Assembly: GCA_032358165.1 (NCBI GenBank)
Contig: JAALGY010000023.1
Location: forward strand, 558,001-622,000
DNA length: 64,000 nucleotides
Direction: 5' to 3'
DNA from: Diplosphaera chodatii
Taxonomy: Eukaryota; Chlorophyta; Trebouxiophyceae; Prasiolales; Stichococcaceae
The position numbers and the translations under genes are program-made. The notes beneath the pieces are model-generated. The model did not search any database. It was given only the letters and a program-made list of their open reading frames with translations, and was not told the origin of the DNA. Of the stretch, positions 15,066-26,588 are shown one piece after another; the stretch's first letter is position 1, and every line of letters begins with the position of its first letter.

Positions 15066-16046
15066 TACTGCCTTTGCTTGCTTTGCGTTGGTCTGGTTAC
15101 GGCGATCTGTACGATTGATGGTGTAGTACCAGTGTTGTATTGAGAACCGACTCAGATGAAGATCTGAGGCCTGGACCGTCTGATCACAGGGCTAGTGTCG
15201 TCGCAAATAGCAGCACAGACATGTGGCGTTGGCCTGTGAGCATGATCGCTTGCAGGGGGCCAATAACTTAATCGGCGGTGCAGCACCTGCAGTATGATCT
15301 TGTACCTTGAGCGCCAGTCCACGTGTGACGAGCGCGCCCGCCCCTGCTGATCGCTGAGGTTGACCCGTGATCTGCCACTCCGTTCCTAAGCGGAAGGTGC
15401 GTATGCAGCTGCGTGGTTTGGTGGCATCGCAGGGTGGAATGCAGTGAGTGTCTTGTAGCTATGCACTCACGAAGGCGATGCTGCTGCTAATTTCCTGCCG
15501 ATCAGCAGGCATTGAGCGGGCACACTTTTGCAGCTTGCCGCATGCTTGATGCCAGTTTGCCAGCAACCTCTTATGACAGCAACCGGCTGGTTTTTGCAAC
15601 CCCAAGCTCGCGACATGTTACCTCCAACAGGTCTGCATACACTGCACATACAATCTCATTTACAGCAGATGCAATCTCAGCCACTGCAGCCTTGGCAACC
15701 AACATGACAGCTAGTGTTGGGCGGACACACAACATACACCCTGAACTGCATGCAACCTTCACATCCTGATCGTTGCAGGCATGCGCAGCACACCATTACT
15801 GAGCGCTGTACGGCGGCGGCAGTATGGCGCCTCCAATGGGCAGTGCCAGCAGACGCAGGCCACCACAACTGCTGTTGTGCCGCCTCAGCTTCGCACTCAA
15901 GCTCAGCCAAGCGAAGGGTTGGAGCGCTGCCTGACTACAATGTAGTGCCACACTGATGGTTGTCCACGTCTGCTGCTGCCTGCAGCGGCTTTGCACCTCA
16001 AGGGTTGCTGCTGTGAAACCCACCAAGCTCCGCTGGGTTAGTTGCA
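15066..16046. other. Intergenic, nothing recognised
   Basis: About 1 kb between the tandem array and the monooxygenase start. A short frame from 15824 (M-A-P-P-M-G-S-A-S-R-R-R ...) resembles a transit peptide, but I found no in-phase splice to the gene, so it is not included. Confidence 0.35.
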
Positions 16047-19000
16047 ATGTGCACACTCTGCCGCAGGACAGGGTCGGCTGCTGCGGCGCCAGGCATCCGG
16101 GGCCAGGCGGTGGTCGTGGGTGCCGGGCCCGCAGGCATTGTAGCAGCGATGTTTCTGGCACGGCAGGGCTTCAAGGTCAGAGTGCTGGAGCGGCGCGGCG
16201 ATCCAACCGCCCTGCAGGCTGAGGACACGAACAAGCGGACGTTCATCATGGCGCTGATGCCGCGCGGCATCCAACCCCTGCGGGATGTGAGTAGCACAGC
16301 CTGCAGTCGTTGTCACTTCAGCCTTCCGACGAAGTTCAGCCAGAATCGATTACGAGCTTGCAACAGAAACTAGCGCATGGAGCGCTTCGGGTCTGCATTC
16401 AGCTGCTACACTGGTCTCTTGAGAAAGCCTTGGTGCTGTGCCGCAGCTGCGTGTGCGCCTTCCAGACGGCGCGTGGCTTGGCGGCCTGGCGCCTGCAAAG
16501 GTGCGCAGCTCCCGTACAACACCTGAGCATGGTGTTCGGTGGCTTTTGCATGAAGCAAGTGCGTGTCAATGAGGAGACTGACATCCCTAAGTCAGCTACA
16601 CAGGGCACTGTGTTCCACTCGTCCGATGGCAGCATGACATTGCGGCCACACCCTGAGGTGAGAATCTGCATGCAGCAAGACAACCTTGTGTCGTGAACCA
16701 TGTAGAGTCATGACACACCTTGGTGCGCTTTGTTGCCAGGCTCGTCAGCTAGGCCAGCCAGCAGTTTTCTGCTGGCAGGTCCCTGCATATGCAGGGTTTG
16801 ATTTGATTGAGAAAGTGTCTCACATGCTTACTGCATTGCAGGGCAATGTCACTGTAGAGCGCACAGCTCTGGCCTTGCACCTGGTGCAGGAGGCACGCCG
16901 ACTGTATCCTGCCATCGACTTCCAGTTCGGCACCACCATCCAGGTGCTGTAACTTCGCCGCTTATGCAGCAGCAGGACATGCAAGCGTGCCCATGGTTCC
17001 AATCCATGGAGGGTGTGTAAAATAATGTGTGCTGCCCTGCACTGATTATGTCGGTTACTCTCCAATGTGTGCGCACAGCAGCTGCATGCTGTATGCCGAC
17101 CCCTGACTCAATATCTATGCCGTGCAGAACTTCAACCTGCACACTCGATGCATCACGCTGCAGTCCCAAGACAGCGGCGGCGGCAGTGTACGGCAGCTTG
17201 ACTACGACCTGTTGGTCGGAGCAGATGGCGTCGGCTCCCAGGTTTGACTAGCTGACGAGTTATTCTGCTGCTAGGACCAGCACACCGTCAAGACAACGAC
17301 CAGCGCACCGTCAAGAAAACGACCATGTCAGCTGCACGATGTGTGCACGGGCACTGAATTTGGTGGGACGGCCCACTGTGCAGGTTCGACAAGCACTGGA
17401 GGCAGCCGACATTCACTTCAGCTGCAGCCGCAGTTTCTGCGACACCGTGTACTGCGTTGCGCAAGACCTGCCGGCAGTGTTCAACATCGACCCTGGAGGT
17501 GCACAGAGTGCCCTTGCCGATGATCGGCGCATGACACTGTTCGGGCAGAGCTTTCAGCACTGCTCCACCGGCGGCATGTATATATGGAGGCCTGCAGCGC
17601 ACGGCTCCGGTCTGGCTCATCAGGTGTTTGAGTTAGCCAGTCCACCTTTGATATGAGGATGTTTGGGTGCAGATGACCGACAAAGGGCGGGCCGCTATGT
17701 GCATAGGTTCGGAAGCAAGCAGGGGTTTGAGGGTGCCATCGTGGGCATCTGGGCCTACCAGCATGAAGACAGCACCTACAGGCTGGCATTGCAGGTGACA
17801 TGCTGTGGACCCAACCACCAGTGACCAGCTGTTCAGCAGGCCACAGCAGTGCCGCCGAGGTGACCACACAGTGGACATCACCGTTGCACACTGAATGACT
17901 GATGCTGAGTATGGCTTGCACCAGCCTGCTGCAGCTGGGGAGGGGCACGCGGCCGCCGGTTGACCCTGTGGCATGGCAGATGATGCTGGAGGATGCACTG
18001 CCCTCAGCACCGAAAGTAGGAGCCACTGACTTGTCGCTTCTATGTGTTGTCATCGATGTGGACTCACATCCTGCTGATGTCATCCGTCACATGCAATGGA
18101 TAGTCGACTTCAAGGTACCACATAGCTTGACGGGCGCGTACAGGGGTGGATGCCAGGCATTGCGCAGCAAACGGCCGGCTGCACACCACGCAGCTGGGGT
18201 TCCACCATCGCCTGCAGGTGCCCTGTTGACCATGACTCGATTCACGGGCCAATAGCTATTGCATACTGCAGAATATGTCTACACTGGGCACAGGGGATAC
18301 TAAGTTCAACGGGGAGTGGCGCTCCCCTCTGAGGGGGCGATAGAAAGTTGTCCCCATCCGCCCTGGATGCTGTCCTGCACGTTTCAGGGACGCGCAGCCG
18401 CTTCTAGGGGTCGCAAGTCGAAGCTTTTGATACTAGAGGAACAGCGCAAAAGGTCCGGCAGCAATCGCATGTCGGACGCCGTCACCAGACCCCGCCGAAT
18501 TCCGGTCGCCACTGAAAACTTGGCGAATCCAACTGTTCTGGGACTTCAACCGTGCCTTGACACGCCCTCCGGCGTAGAGGCCTCAGGCCAATCGTTCAAG
18601 GCAGCTCATATGATTGTTGAGAACCTGTTCACGGCCCGCGCGGGCTTCGGACGCGTCCGCTTTCAAGCAGTGATGCTTTACAGTCATGACTCTCCGTCAG
18701 CAGGAGGTGGACTGGCTAGAGGGCCATGCCCTGCCCGGTGCTCCGTCACTGGATCTCGAGTACTCATTAGAAGTCGGCAAATGCGCGACCGTCATGAGGC
18801 TGGGGAAGCGTGAACCCGTAAACCCGGCCGTCAAAAGTTTTAAACCTACCAACGGCGCCCCTGCCCACCAGGGCCCGACCGCTTGACGGCTAGGGTGCTA
18901 GATCTGGAGTTTAGGATCAGACAAAGACAGCGCAGAAGGTCCGACCGCAATCGCTTGGATGGGCTGACCGTTAGAGCTCCTCAAAGTTCATTTGCACTGA

Positions 19001-20825
19001 AAACCGCCCCGTAAGACGGGCCCCAAAATGAAGTTGCGCCTGGCATGGGTTGCACTTCCTACAGTGTAACATTATGCATGTATGAAGAGGATGTGAGATT
19101 GCCCCGCACTGAGTAGCAGCATAGCCGCAATCCTGCGGGTTTCCCGGCCTCACTGTGGCATCCCGTCACAAAGCATGCTTGCTTTTCACCGCAAGCCTCC
19201 TGCACGATCGCGGCTCATCCCGACTTGCTATATGATGTCTAAGAAACATGCTGCAAGCGGCAAACGCGCCGCGCAGCGCCATTGTCTTTCAATATTGTCG
19301 ATGGGACCTGGACAATAAATCCTTCCGCACGGTGGCTGTGGGCATCGTATCGACCCAAGGACCAGGATGGGCCAATCTAGGGATCATTGCGGACATGTGA
19401 AGCTTGCGCCCGCTACCCGTCACGCTCTGTAGGCTGCAAACCCAGCACGAATCCAATAATGGTTCCTCCTAGCAGACTGCCCCATAAGTGATGATGCCTG
19501 CACGTCAGCCCAAGTGGCGCTCGCAGTAGACAGATTATATGGTTAACAACAGCCCTGCCAAACGGCGTCCTATGCCGTGCTGCCGCTGTGCAGCATAACG
19601 GCCCCTGGAGTTGAGGGGTTTTGGGGACAACTTCTCGGCATTATGACTAGTGGGACACCCCCCCGAGCGCCACTCCCCGTTAAACTTAGTATCCCCTGCT
19701 GGGCATGCGTGCGTAAATGCACGTGGTTTAAGCTTGGAGGTTGTCATCGTGAGGTGCGGGACTGACCTACATGCAGTCATCTGGCGGTGCCATGGGCTGG
19801 TGTGGCACTGGTTGGGGATGCAGGACATGGCGTGACGCCCAACCTGGGCCAGGGCTGCAACGCAGCGCTAGAGTCGGTGGCGGTTTTCAACAAGGTTAGC
19901 TTTGTAGCTTGCTTCATGCTGGTCGCCCATCCATCTGAGTGTCAACATCAGTTCAGACACTCACGAACAACCATATGATGTGCACAACCAACCCTGCGGC
20001 GGGCTGCGCTAGCTCAACAGGTTGGCACTGTGCATGTGGATAGAGAATCTGTCCTGGGGCTTGCAGGTGCTGGAGACGAACAAAGATGAGGACCTGGCCT
20101 CTGCCCTGGCGAAGTACAACTTGTTGCGCAAGCCCGACATGGACGCGCTGCGGTATCTCGACACGGTCTCTAGCCGCCTGTGGGGCGGTGAGCGTTCTGA
20201 AGCTATCCTCTGCAGTGTTCAGCGTGCCAGCACTTCGGCAGCACTCTCGCTGCGCTGCAGCATGCCCTGTGCCTCAGCATCTTCCCCTTGACAATAGCCA
20301 ACAGTGGTGATGTGCTGCGTGCAGGCAGCAAGGAGTCCATTTGGGGCGTCAACTGGCCTCATGTCGGCACAATGGCCAACTTCCTGGTGTCTGGCGCTCT
20401 GCACAGGCTCATGCCCGGAATCTGGCCCGCACCCGCCATGCTGGTGGGTTCATGCAATTTTGCTGTCAGACGGTCATGGCAGCGTGGTTGTGCGCATTCT
20501 GTGGCCAGCTCCATGCTGAGCTGTGAGCTGTGGCCAGCTCCCCTGTCCAGCATGTCAAGCTTGTTTGTACGGGTCTGCAGACCGGGTTCACGCAAGAAGC
20601 TACTGCATACAGGTGAGCAATGCCGACGACGGAAGTGGTATTATTGCTTTAACAGCTTGCACGCAGACCTGTAGGCAGCGCCTGTGTGTCAATGTAGTTG
20701 ATATTTTGCGTGCTTGCAGCCACATACTGTGGTGCCGGCGTCGGGATCTGGGCATCCTGGCTTGTGCCATCTGTGCAGCGTTCGCGCTTGGCATCAGACT
20801 TGGGTCCTGCATCCTCGGCATATGA
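16047..20825 (+). CDS. FAD-dependent monooxygenase, kynurenine 3-monooxygenase-like, with C-terminal membrane anchor
   Basis: Fourteen exons in phase: 16047-16286, 16447-16500, 16604-16657, 16842-16943, 17128-17241, 17384-17623, 17723-17794, 17935-18015, 18144-18217, 19777-19894, 20067-20187, 20325-20443, 20551-20612 and 20720-20825 (518 residues). Group A flavin monooxygenases hydroxylate aromatic substrates using NAD(P)H and O2. All three signatures are present: the dinucleotide fold V-V-V-G-A-G-P-A-G near residue 21, the DG motif L-L-V-G-A-D-G-V-G-S near residue 182, and the GD motif V-A-L-V-G-D-A-G-H-G ... G-Q-G-C-N-A-A-L-E. The end carries one hydrophobic segment (I-L-A-C-A-I-C-A-A-F-A-L-G-I) like the membrane tail of kynurenine monooxygenases. 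Substrate unknown. A transposon occupies most of intron 9. An upstream exon with a targeting peptide cannot be excluded. Confidence 0.85.
17275..17320. repeat. 23-bp direct tandem duplication in an intron
   Basis: Two copies of a 23-base unit (17275-17297 and 17298-17320) differ at two positions. They lie in intron 5 of the monooxygenase gene. Confidence 0.8.
18291..19698. mobile_element. Non-autonomous terminal-inverted-repeat DNA transposon in an intron
   Basis: The ends are inverted repeats starting CAGGGGATACTAAGTT; the outer 34 bases match at 33 positions (one C/T difference), and a second matched block (AAGTTGTCCCC) lies further in. The element is flanked on both sides by CTGGGCA (18284-18290 and 19699-19705), a 7-bp target-site duplication. 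No recognisable transposase is encoded: the longest frames inside (for example 18316-18813) show no conserved motif. The CAGGG terminus recalls hAT elements, but those normally make 8-bp duplications, so the superfamily is open. Two internal stretches (about 18443-18520 and 18933-19015) are related to each other. Confidence 0.9.
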
Positions 20826-21363
20826 GCCAGCGTGCATAGAACATCGCAAGTGCTCGAATTGCTGATCCTCTTCGTTCTGCCACACGTTGCATCTTTAAAA
20901 CAGTCATGTGGCCTGCAGAATTTGGCGCATCCTGCATGCTCAAGCAACCATGCGCAAAACGCTAGGAAGGGAGTGTGTGTGCATCCAGGGTGTCACCTCT
21001 TACATACATTGAAAGGTGGCGAGCTCAGCACATAGCACACTCGCTTTGGTTTCACAGCAGGGTTCCTTTACAACCCTGACAGATGGTGTCAGGCTGATCG
21101 GTAAGCCATAAAAGGTGACCGCGGTCATCAAGAATTTGAAGGGATCTCCTGCCTGCTGATCAGTCCAAGGAACACTTGAAGAAGCGGAAACAATGGAGAA
21201 TCATTATTCTGTTGTCATTGTCGGGGCTGTCACTGAGTACACTTGCGATTTCACGCTCGGTTCGTTCACCACTGCAAAACGAATTGCGCAGTTGTTTGAC
21301 GTTTTCGTTGGCGAGGTGTCCCAGAAAATGTCACAAGCCACGTCCGTGGTTCAAACGCCTGCT
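20826..21363. other. Intergenic, upstream region of F-box gene A
   Basis: No separate gene recognised. One frame is open from an ATG at 21193 into the F-box exon, so a longer N-terminus is possible, but the paralogues B and C begin at the position matching ATG 21364. Confidence 0.4.
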
Positions 21364-24300
21364 ATGCGTGCACGCTCAACGACACAAGGCTCATCCACGC
21401 TGCTTAATCTGCCCGAGGCGTTGCTTGAGGACGTCCTGGCGCGCTGCGGGCCCGCCACCACCAGGTGAGTACTGCCGCATGTGGTGTTGCATGGCGCAGC
21501 ATGTGTGCAGTGTGCACAGCGGTGTGCTCTTGTGCTCAGCGCAGACTACGCCATGGTTGGTTGTGCGGTATCAATGACTGGTTGACCACACGTGTACAGG
21601 ACGGGCATCTGCCTGCCGCTGGTGTGCAAGACGTTCCGCCGTGTGCTGCTGGACGTGCAGCGTGTGCAGCTGTGGGGCACCGTCGCACCACTCAGCTGCA
21701 TATCACAACATCATGTGGTGCCTTCCAATGCGGAAAGCTGGGACTCCCTACAGCAATGGCTGCAGGATCGCGGGGATGCCATACACACCCTGCGCGTCAA
21801 GTGAGTGGGAACCGCACATCCATGTAGCAGCCACTGACGCAGAGGCTGCCCCTGTACGTGTGCTGCCCTCCTGCACGGCAGTTGCGATCATTGAAATTGC
21901 GGGTCGTTAACTGTCAGTTTCGCTGCGGTCTGTTCACTAGGGTGTCGATGGTGCAAAATATGCCACCGCAGGCGTCCGTTGCCCAACAACCGTGGCTTCA
22001 GCCTGACTACGGACATGTTGTGCCTCCGGGCGATGGGAAACTTGACGGAGCTGGTGATCGACCTGCCGGGTGCGGAGGACGGAGTGTTCAGTCCGATGTA
22101 CTTCGGTCTGATGTGACGCCTGATTTACCTGATTTTCGGTCAGCTCGAGCCCTGCTAGGGTCTGGCTGGCACACCAGTTGTTCATATGTTGCTTTTTTGC
22201 GCAGGCCCAATCCAACTGACACAAAGCGTGACAGACGTACTGGCCAGCCTCAGCACCTTGCGGTGCCTACGGCTGAGTCTGGAAGATCAGTCGTGTTACG
22301 GAGACTGGTATTGGCTGCGGGAGCTCAGATCCCTCACGAGCCTCTACCTCAGCAACTATTCACATGGTACTCGGTTTCACCTTGCATCGTGTCTGATGAC
22401 GTGCTTGTTGGCTGCAAGTATGGTAATTTCCAGCACAGTCGCGACAGCATGGCCGCATGCTGGTGGGGCTGTGGACTTGCACAGGCTATGATGCAACAGC
22501 TTTCGAATTCTGCTATTTGCACGGTCTTACGTTGCTGGAGGAGGTCACTGTCAGGTGCCTGCTGGCGCAAGCACATGACAGCATGCCGATTCATGTCATC
22601 GTCTAAATTACATGGCCATGAATGTTGGTGCAGCTTGTACGACCTGACATTGAATTTGTGCACGATTGCGCAGGTTTGATCATGATGCTAAGTTCGCTGC
22701 GCTCGAAAACCTTCCAGCGCTGCGAAGGTGCTGCATTGTTGACTGCATCTTGTGAGGCACTTGACGACTCGACTCCATGTATTGCCGATTGAGATGCTGC
22801 ATATATGCATGCCGGTTTGCTGGCTTCAACATGGTTGGATGAAGACAAGTGAATGTTGTTGGACTGACCTGATGCCAACTCGCATGCAGTTTGACCCTGC
22901 CATACTCTAGGATAAGAGATGAGTCGGAGACTGAAGAGTCTGACGCAGAGGATCAAGTCGAGGGCTTCGAGAAGCGGTGGGAGAGCTTCAGCGGTGATAC
23001 CTTGTGCCTCGTGGGCATCTGCAAATCCTCTGCACAAGTGATTTGCATAGCATGATGCAAATGGCAGCTGGTCCATGAAGTGCCTTGCCCATGCTCATTG
23101 TGGAGTGCAGAGGCAAGCATGCGCACTTGGGCAACCACTGCACTGCAGGCCTGATATCCCTGGAGAAACTGGTGCTATTTGAGCTTTACAATGGCTCCGA
23201 CTGGTTCGATGCTGGTGCTTTCAGTTTGCCATCGGATGCGGCTCTGGGACACTTGACCAGGCTCACGCATCTCCAGTTGCATGTGGGATCAGGACGCCTT
23301 GTTGCAGAGTATGCTGTGTATGAACTGCACGGCGCTTCACCATTGAGAGCTTGCAAGTGCTTGGTTATCACGCTGTTGAGCATCGCACTGTTGCGCACAC
23401 ATGTGCACTATGGCGCATCAGTGTCAGCGCAGGCGCAAGAGGATGGATTAGTCTGGCCCAGCATCGCACATCTGCCAAGCCTGGCACAGCTGCATGTGAG
23501 GGGTTGCATATATGGTACAAATGGCGAGTTCACTCGCCAGTTCCCTCCCGGATTTGGTCACCTCTCCACTCTGACCTCCCTGACGCTTTGCAAGGTGCGG
23601 CATTGCAGCTCGCCCGGCCGATTACTTATCAAGGTTGTACTTTCAGCATTGGAGCTGGTCACCTATGACGACATATGCCGCCGCTCCGCGACATGACCGG
23701 CGACATAACTACGAACGAGCTGTCGGTTGAGATACACAACTCGTCCTCTGTGGCAGTATGCATGAAACTCCCAGCAGCTGAGCAAAACTGCATGCCACAT
23801 AGGTGCGCTTCTGCCCTGGTGTGCCACTCCGGGGTGGACTGGAGGCGCTGAGGGTACTCGAGGTGGACAGCTGCTCGGGTCCTTTGTGCATCGACTGCGC
23901 CCTGCCAGCATTGCAGGCAAGCCGACCACTCCTGATACATGGCAGATCCCTAGTGTGCACGGATGGACTGTTTGCAGTCTGCTAGTGCGGCGCAGACAGT
24001 TCAGGCACCACTGCTTGTGCTGCTGAGCTTGGAGATTGACGTTGAACCTGTACTTGCCGACATGCAAATCGTGCTGATGAGGCTGCCTGACTCTGTGTGC
24101 AGCGCCTGGGCCTCACCCAAGCAGAAGACCTAGAGTTGCTACCTGCCTTCTTGGCCGCTCTCGACTCACAGCCGGACACATGCTGCCATTTTGCACAGGT
24201 ATGCCGCAAATCAATTGCCTCGGCAGACCTCAGCGTCAGATGTCCTCGCACATCTGACACAAAGGCATGCTCATGCAGCAATTTTACGCTGAGGGATGGA

Positions 24301-25662
24301 TGCCAGACTGTCTTCCTGCTGTGGCGACCCAGCTACCGCGCTTGCACTCCATTCATCTTCACGGCCCTCCATGTAACGAGAACGGGTGGCCTCGTGATGT
24401 GCTGCCCAAGATGCCGCTGGGCAACCTGGAGGAATTGGACCTGCAGGTGTGACACATGCAACATCACTTGGGCACTTGGCATGGCATTGATAACATGCCA
24501 GACTGGTGTCTGAACGATTATAGGGGCTGGATAGAGAAAACTGTTGTAATCTTGCTGACCTCGGGGCTCAGGTCGTACAGGCTGCACGCCATGTGATTAC
24601 GCCTGCCTGCAGGTGGTGTAGACTGGCTGAGTAGTCAGCAGCCAGTCAGGGTGTGTTTTCCAAATGACAATACTAAAGGTCCACACCGTGGTTGAACTGC
24701 TTCTCTCCTGCTACAGGATTGCGGCCTATGGGAGCTGCCGGCTCAACTGGGGGCTGCCTCGCGGCTGTGTCGGCTGCGCATTGCGGTGGAGGAGCGACAT
24801 CATACAACAGAACTTCGAAAGGACGACCTGGCGACCCTCTCGTCCATGCGCAGCCTCACCTTCCTGAGTTTGGCCCGGGTAGGGCTTTGATACAACGTTT
24901 CAAAAGCTTTATATGTGCCAGGCCTGATGTGGCGGCAACTTATCTCTGCTGGTGCTGATGCTGGTGCTTGGGCCCTTGCGGCTGCTGGCAGAGTGGATGC
25001 TCATGGGTCATGCTTCATGCATCGGGTTCAAGTGGCGACGGGCTTGGATCGTGATCTGACGACTGCATGTGCCACTGCGCAGTCTCAGTGTCCTATGGAA
25101 ATGTATCCGGAAAACCAATTGAACGTATGGCCCTGGCGTTGGGGCAAACAACAGCTGCAGACGTTGTGCTCCGCCCTCTGGGAGTTGCGGGTGCGTGCAG
25201 GCAATCGACATGAAGCAGTGCTTGCTGCTTGCCAGGGCCCTACTTCTGCACATGTGTTGTGAATTCTGTGTGGTCCAAAACATAGGGGCTGAGCGCAACC
25301 GCCTCACACATGTGCAGTCATGGTCCCTGGAAATGACGCCAACTAACATTGATGTTTTGCAGGCGCGCAGCCTGACAGTTGTGCTCTACGAGCCATCTGA
25401 TGTGGCAGTGCCACTCGCCATTGCGGCTGCTTTCCCTGCCGATGCTGTGGGACGCTGTGCGCTGACCACTGCAGCGGTTGCGGACAGGTTCCAGAGCACC
25501 ACCCCAGACTCGAAGGCTTATGACACGTGGACCTGGCTGGATGGCCTGCTGAGGCAGCGCAACACGCAGGATGCGGCCGAGGTGGACGGCGCTGCGGATA
25601 TGCTGGCAGCTGTACCAGAGCATGTGTCAGATTGGCTGCAGCTCCAAGCAGACACCTACTAG
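21364..25662 (+). CDS. F-box / leucine-rich-repeat protein A
   Basis: Fifteen exons in phase: 21364-21464, 21600-21800, 21972-22069, 22205-22366, 22485-22554, 22674-22727, 22890-22993, 23149-23282, 23433-23594, 23803-23916, 24103-24198, 24279-24446, 24717-24878, 25083-25190 and 25363-25662 (677 residues). F-box proteins recruit targets to SCF ubiquitin ligases through Skp1. The F-box is at the N-terminus (L-L-N-L-P-E-A-L-L-E-D-V-L ... L-P-L-V-C-K-T-F-R). Leucine-rich repeats follow (for example L-S-T-L-R-C-L-R-L-S-L and L-T-R-L-T-H-L-Q-L-H), ending in a conserved C-terminal domain (A-R-S-L-T-V-V-L-Y-E-P-S). Intron 10 (after 23916) begins with GC in a strong CAG|GCAAGC context. The start was chosen by alignment with B and C; exon 14 could begin at 25089. 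The most diverged member of the cluster. Confidence 0.85.
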
Positions 25663-26588
25663 GCTGCCACCTGCTGGTTACACCAGATGCTAATCAAAGT
25701 GTGCAGACTGCAGCCCAGCGCTGGCAGTGAACAGTAGACAGCAAACGTCAATGCAGTCATGTCATGTGCCCGATCCTGGTGGCATGTGCTGCTGGACAAC
25801 CTCACCTGTGCAACATCTGCAATACATGCACTACTGCAACTACCTCTGCACATAGCAAGCAATATCGAAATGGCATGCTGGCACCAGCAATTCGGAGTGC
25901 ACTCATCCCTGCCATGTGCATGTCACAATTTTCTTCAAGCCGCTGCACCACAGGCTGGCCTCATGCCACAGGTACAGAGCACACCATAAAAGCTAAAATG
26001 CTGCATGCATGTGCGGTGCTTGAAGCTTCCATCCCTTGTGCAGACATATTGGCAGGTGCTGACGTGAACCTGCCATCATCATCCTGAGGAGTGGACACTC
26101 TGCCGCCGCTCTTCTTTTGCAAGATTGCAAGACACAGCTTGTGACGGCGGCAGGCAGTCCAGCTTGCACAGAACACGTTCAAAATACCAACTATTCTGTC
26201 TGCTCTGGCCTGTGTAGTAATTTCAGCGGCTATTTTGACCTGCACTTGGACCTGCGTGCCACTTGATCATTTCCTTCTGTCATGCATATGTGTTTTGTTG
26301 TGCGGAGCCGTCAGCAGTCAGACAGACAGCATTCGTGGCATGCCTAACAGGGATGCGTATGGACAGGGTGGTGCCACGGAGCTGTGGTTTCATGGCCAAG
26401 GAAAATGACAGGCGACACGATGGTAAGTGTTGCGGGTGTTGCGCCAGCCAGGCGGTGGAGCAGCAAAGATAACACCAGTCATTGGACACAGCACATGGCG
26501 TGACATCAGCCGTCATCGTCGCCACTCATTGTCTAATTGCTTGGCGGCAGCCTTCCCACTTGGAATATCGCACACCAGCCCATATGTG
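25663..26588. other. Intergenic between convergent F-box genes A and B
   Basis: A gap of 926 bases between two stop codons. No conserved frame, RNA gene or repeat was recognised. Confidence 0.4.

Noticed and set aside
14218..15143. Long open frames over the tandem array on both strands (up to about 300 codons)
   Set aside because: The unit is 152 bases, not a multiple of three, so each unit is read in a different frame; the openness comes from the GC-rich repeat. It also overlaps the tRNA.
18316..18813. 165-codon frame inside the transposon as a transposase
   Set aside because: It lacks an ATG start, shows no catalytic motif or zinc finger, and is too short for a transposase.
21193..21363. 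57-codon N-terminal extension of F-box gene A (ATG at 21193)
   Set aside because: The frame is open, but B and C begin at the equivalent of ATG 21364 and the extension has no counterpart in them.
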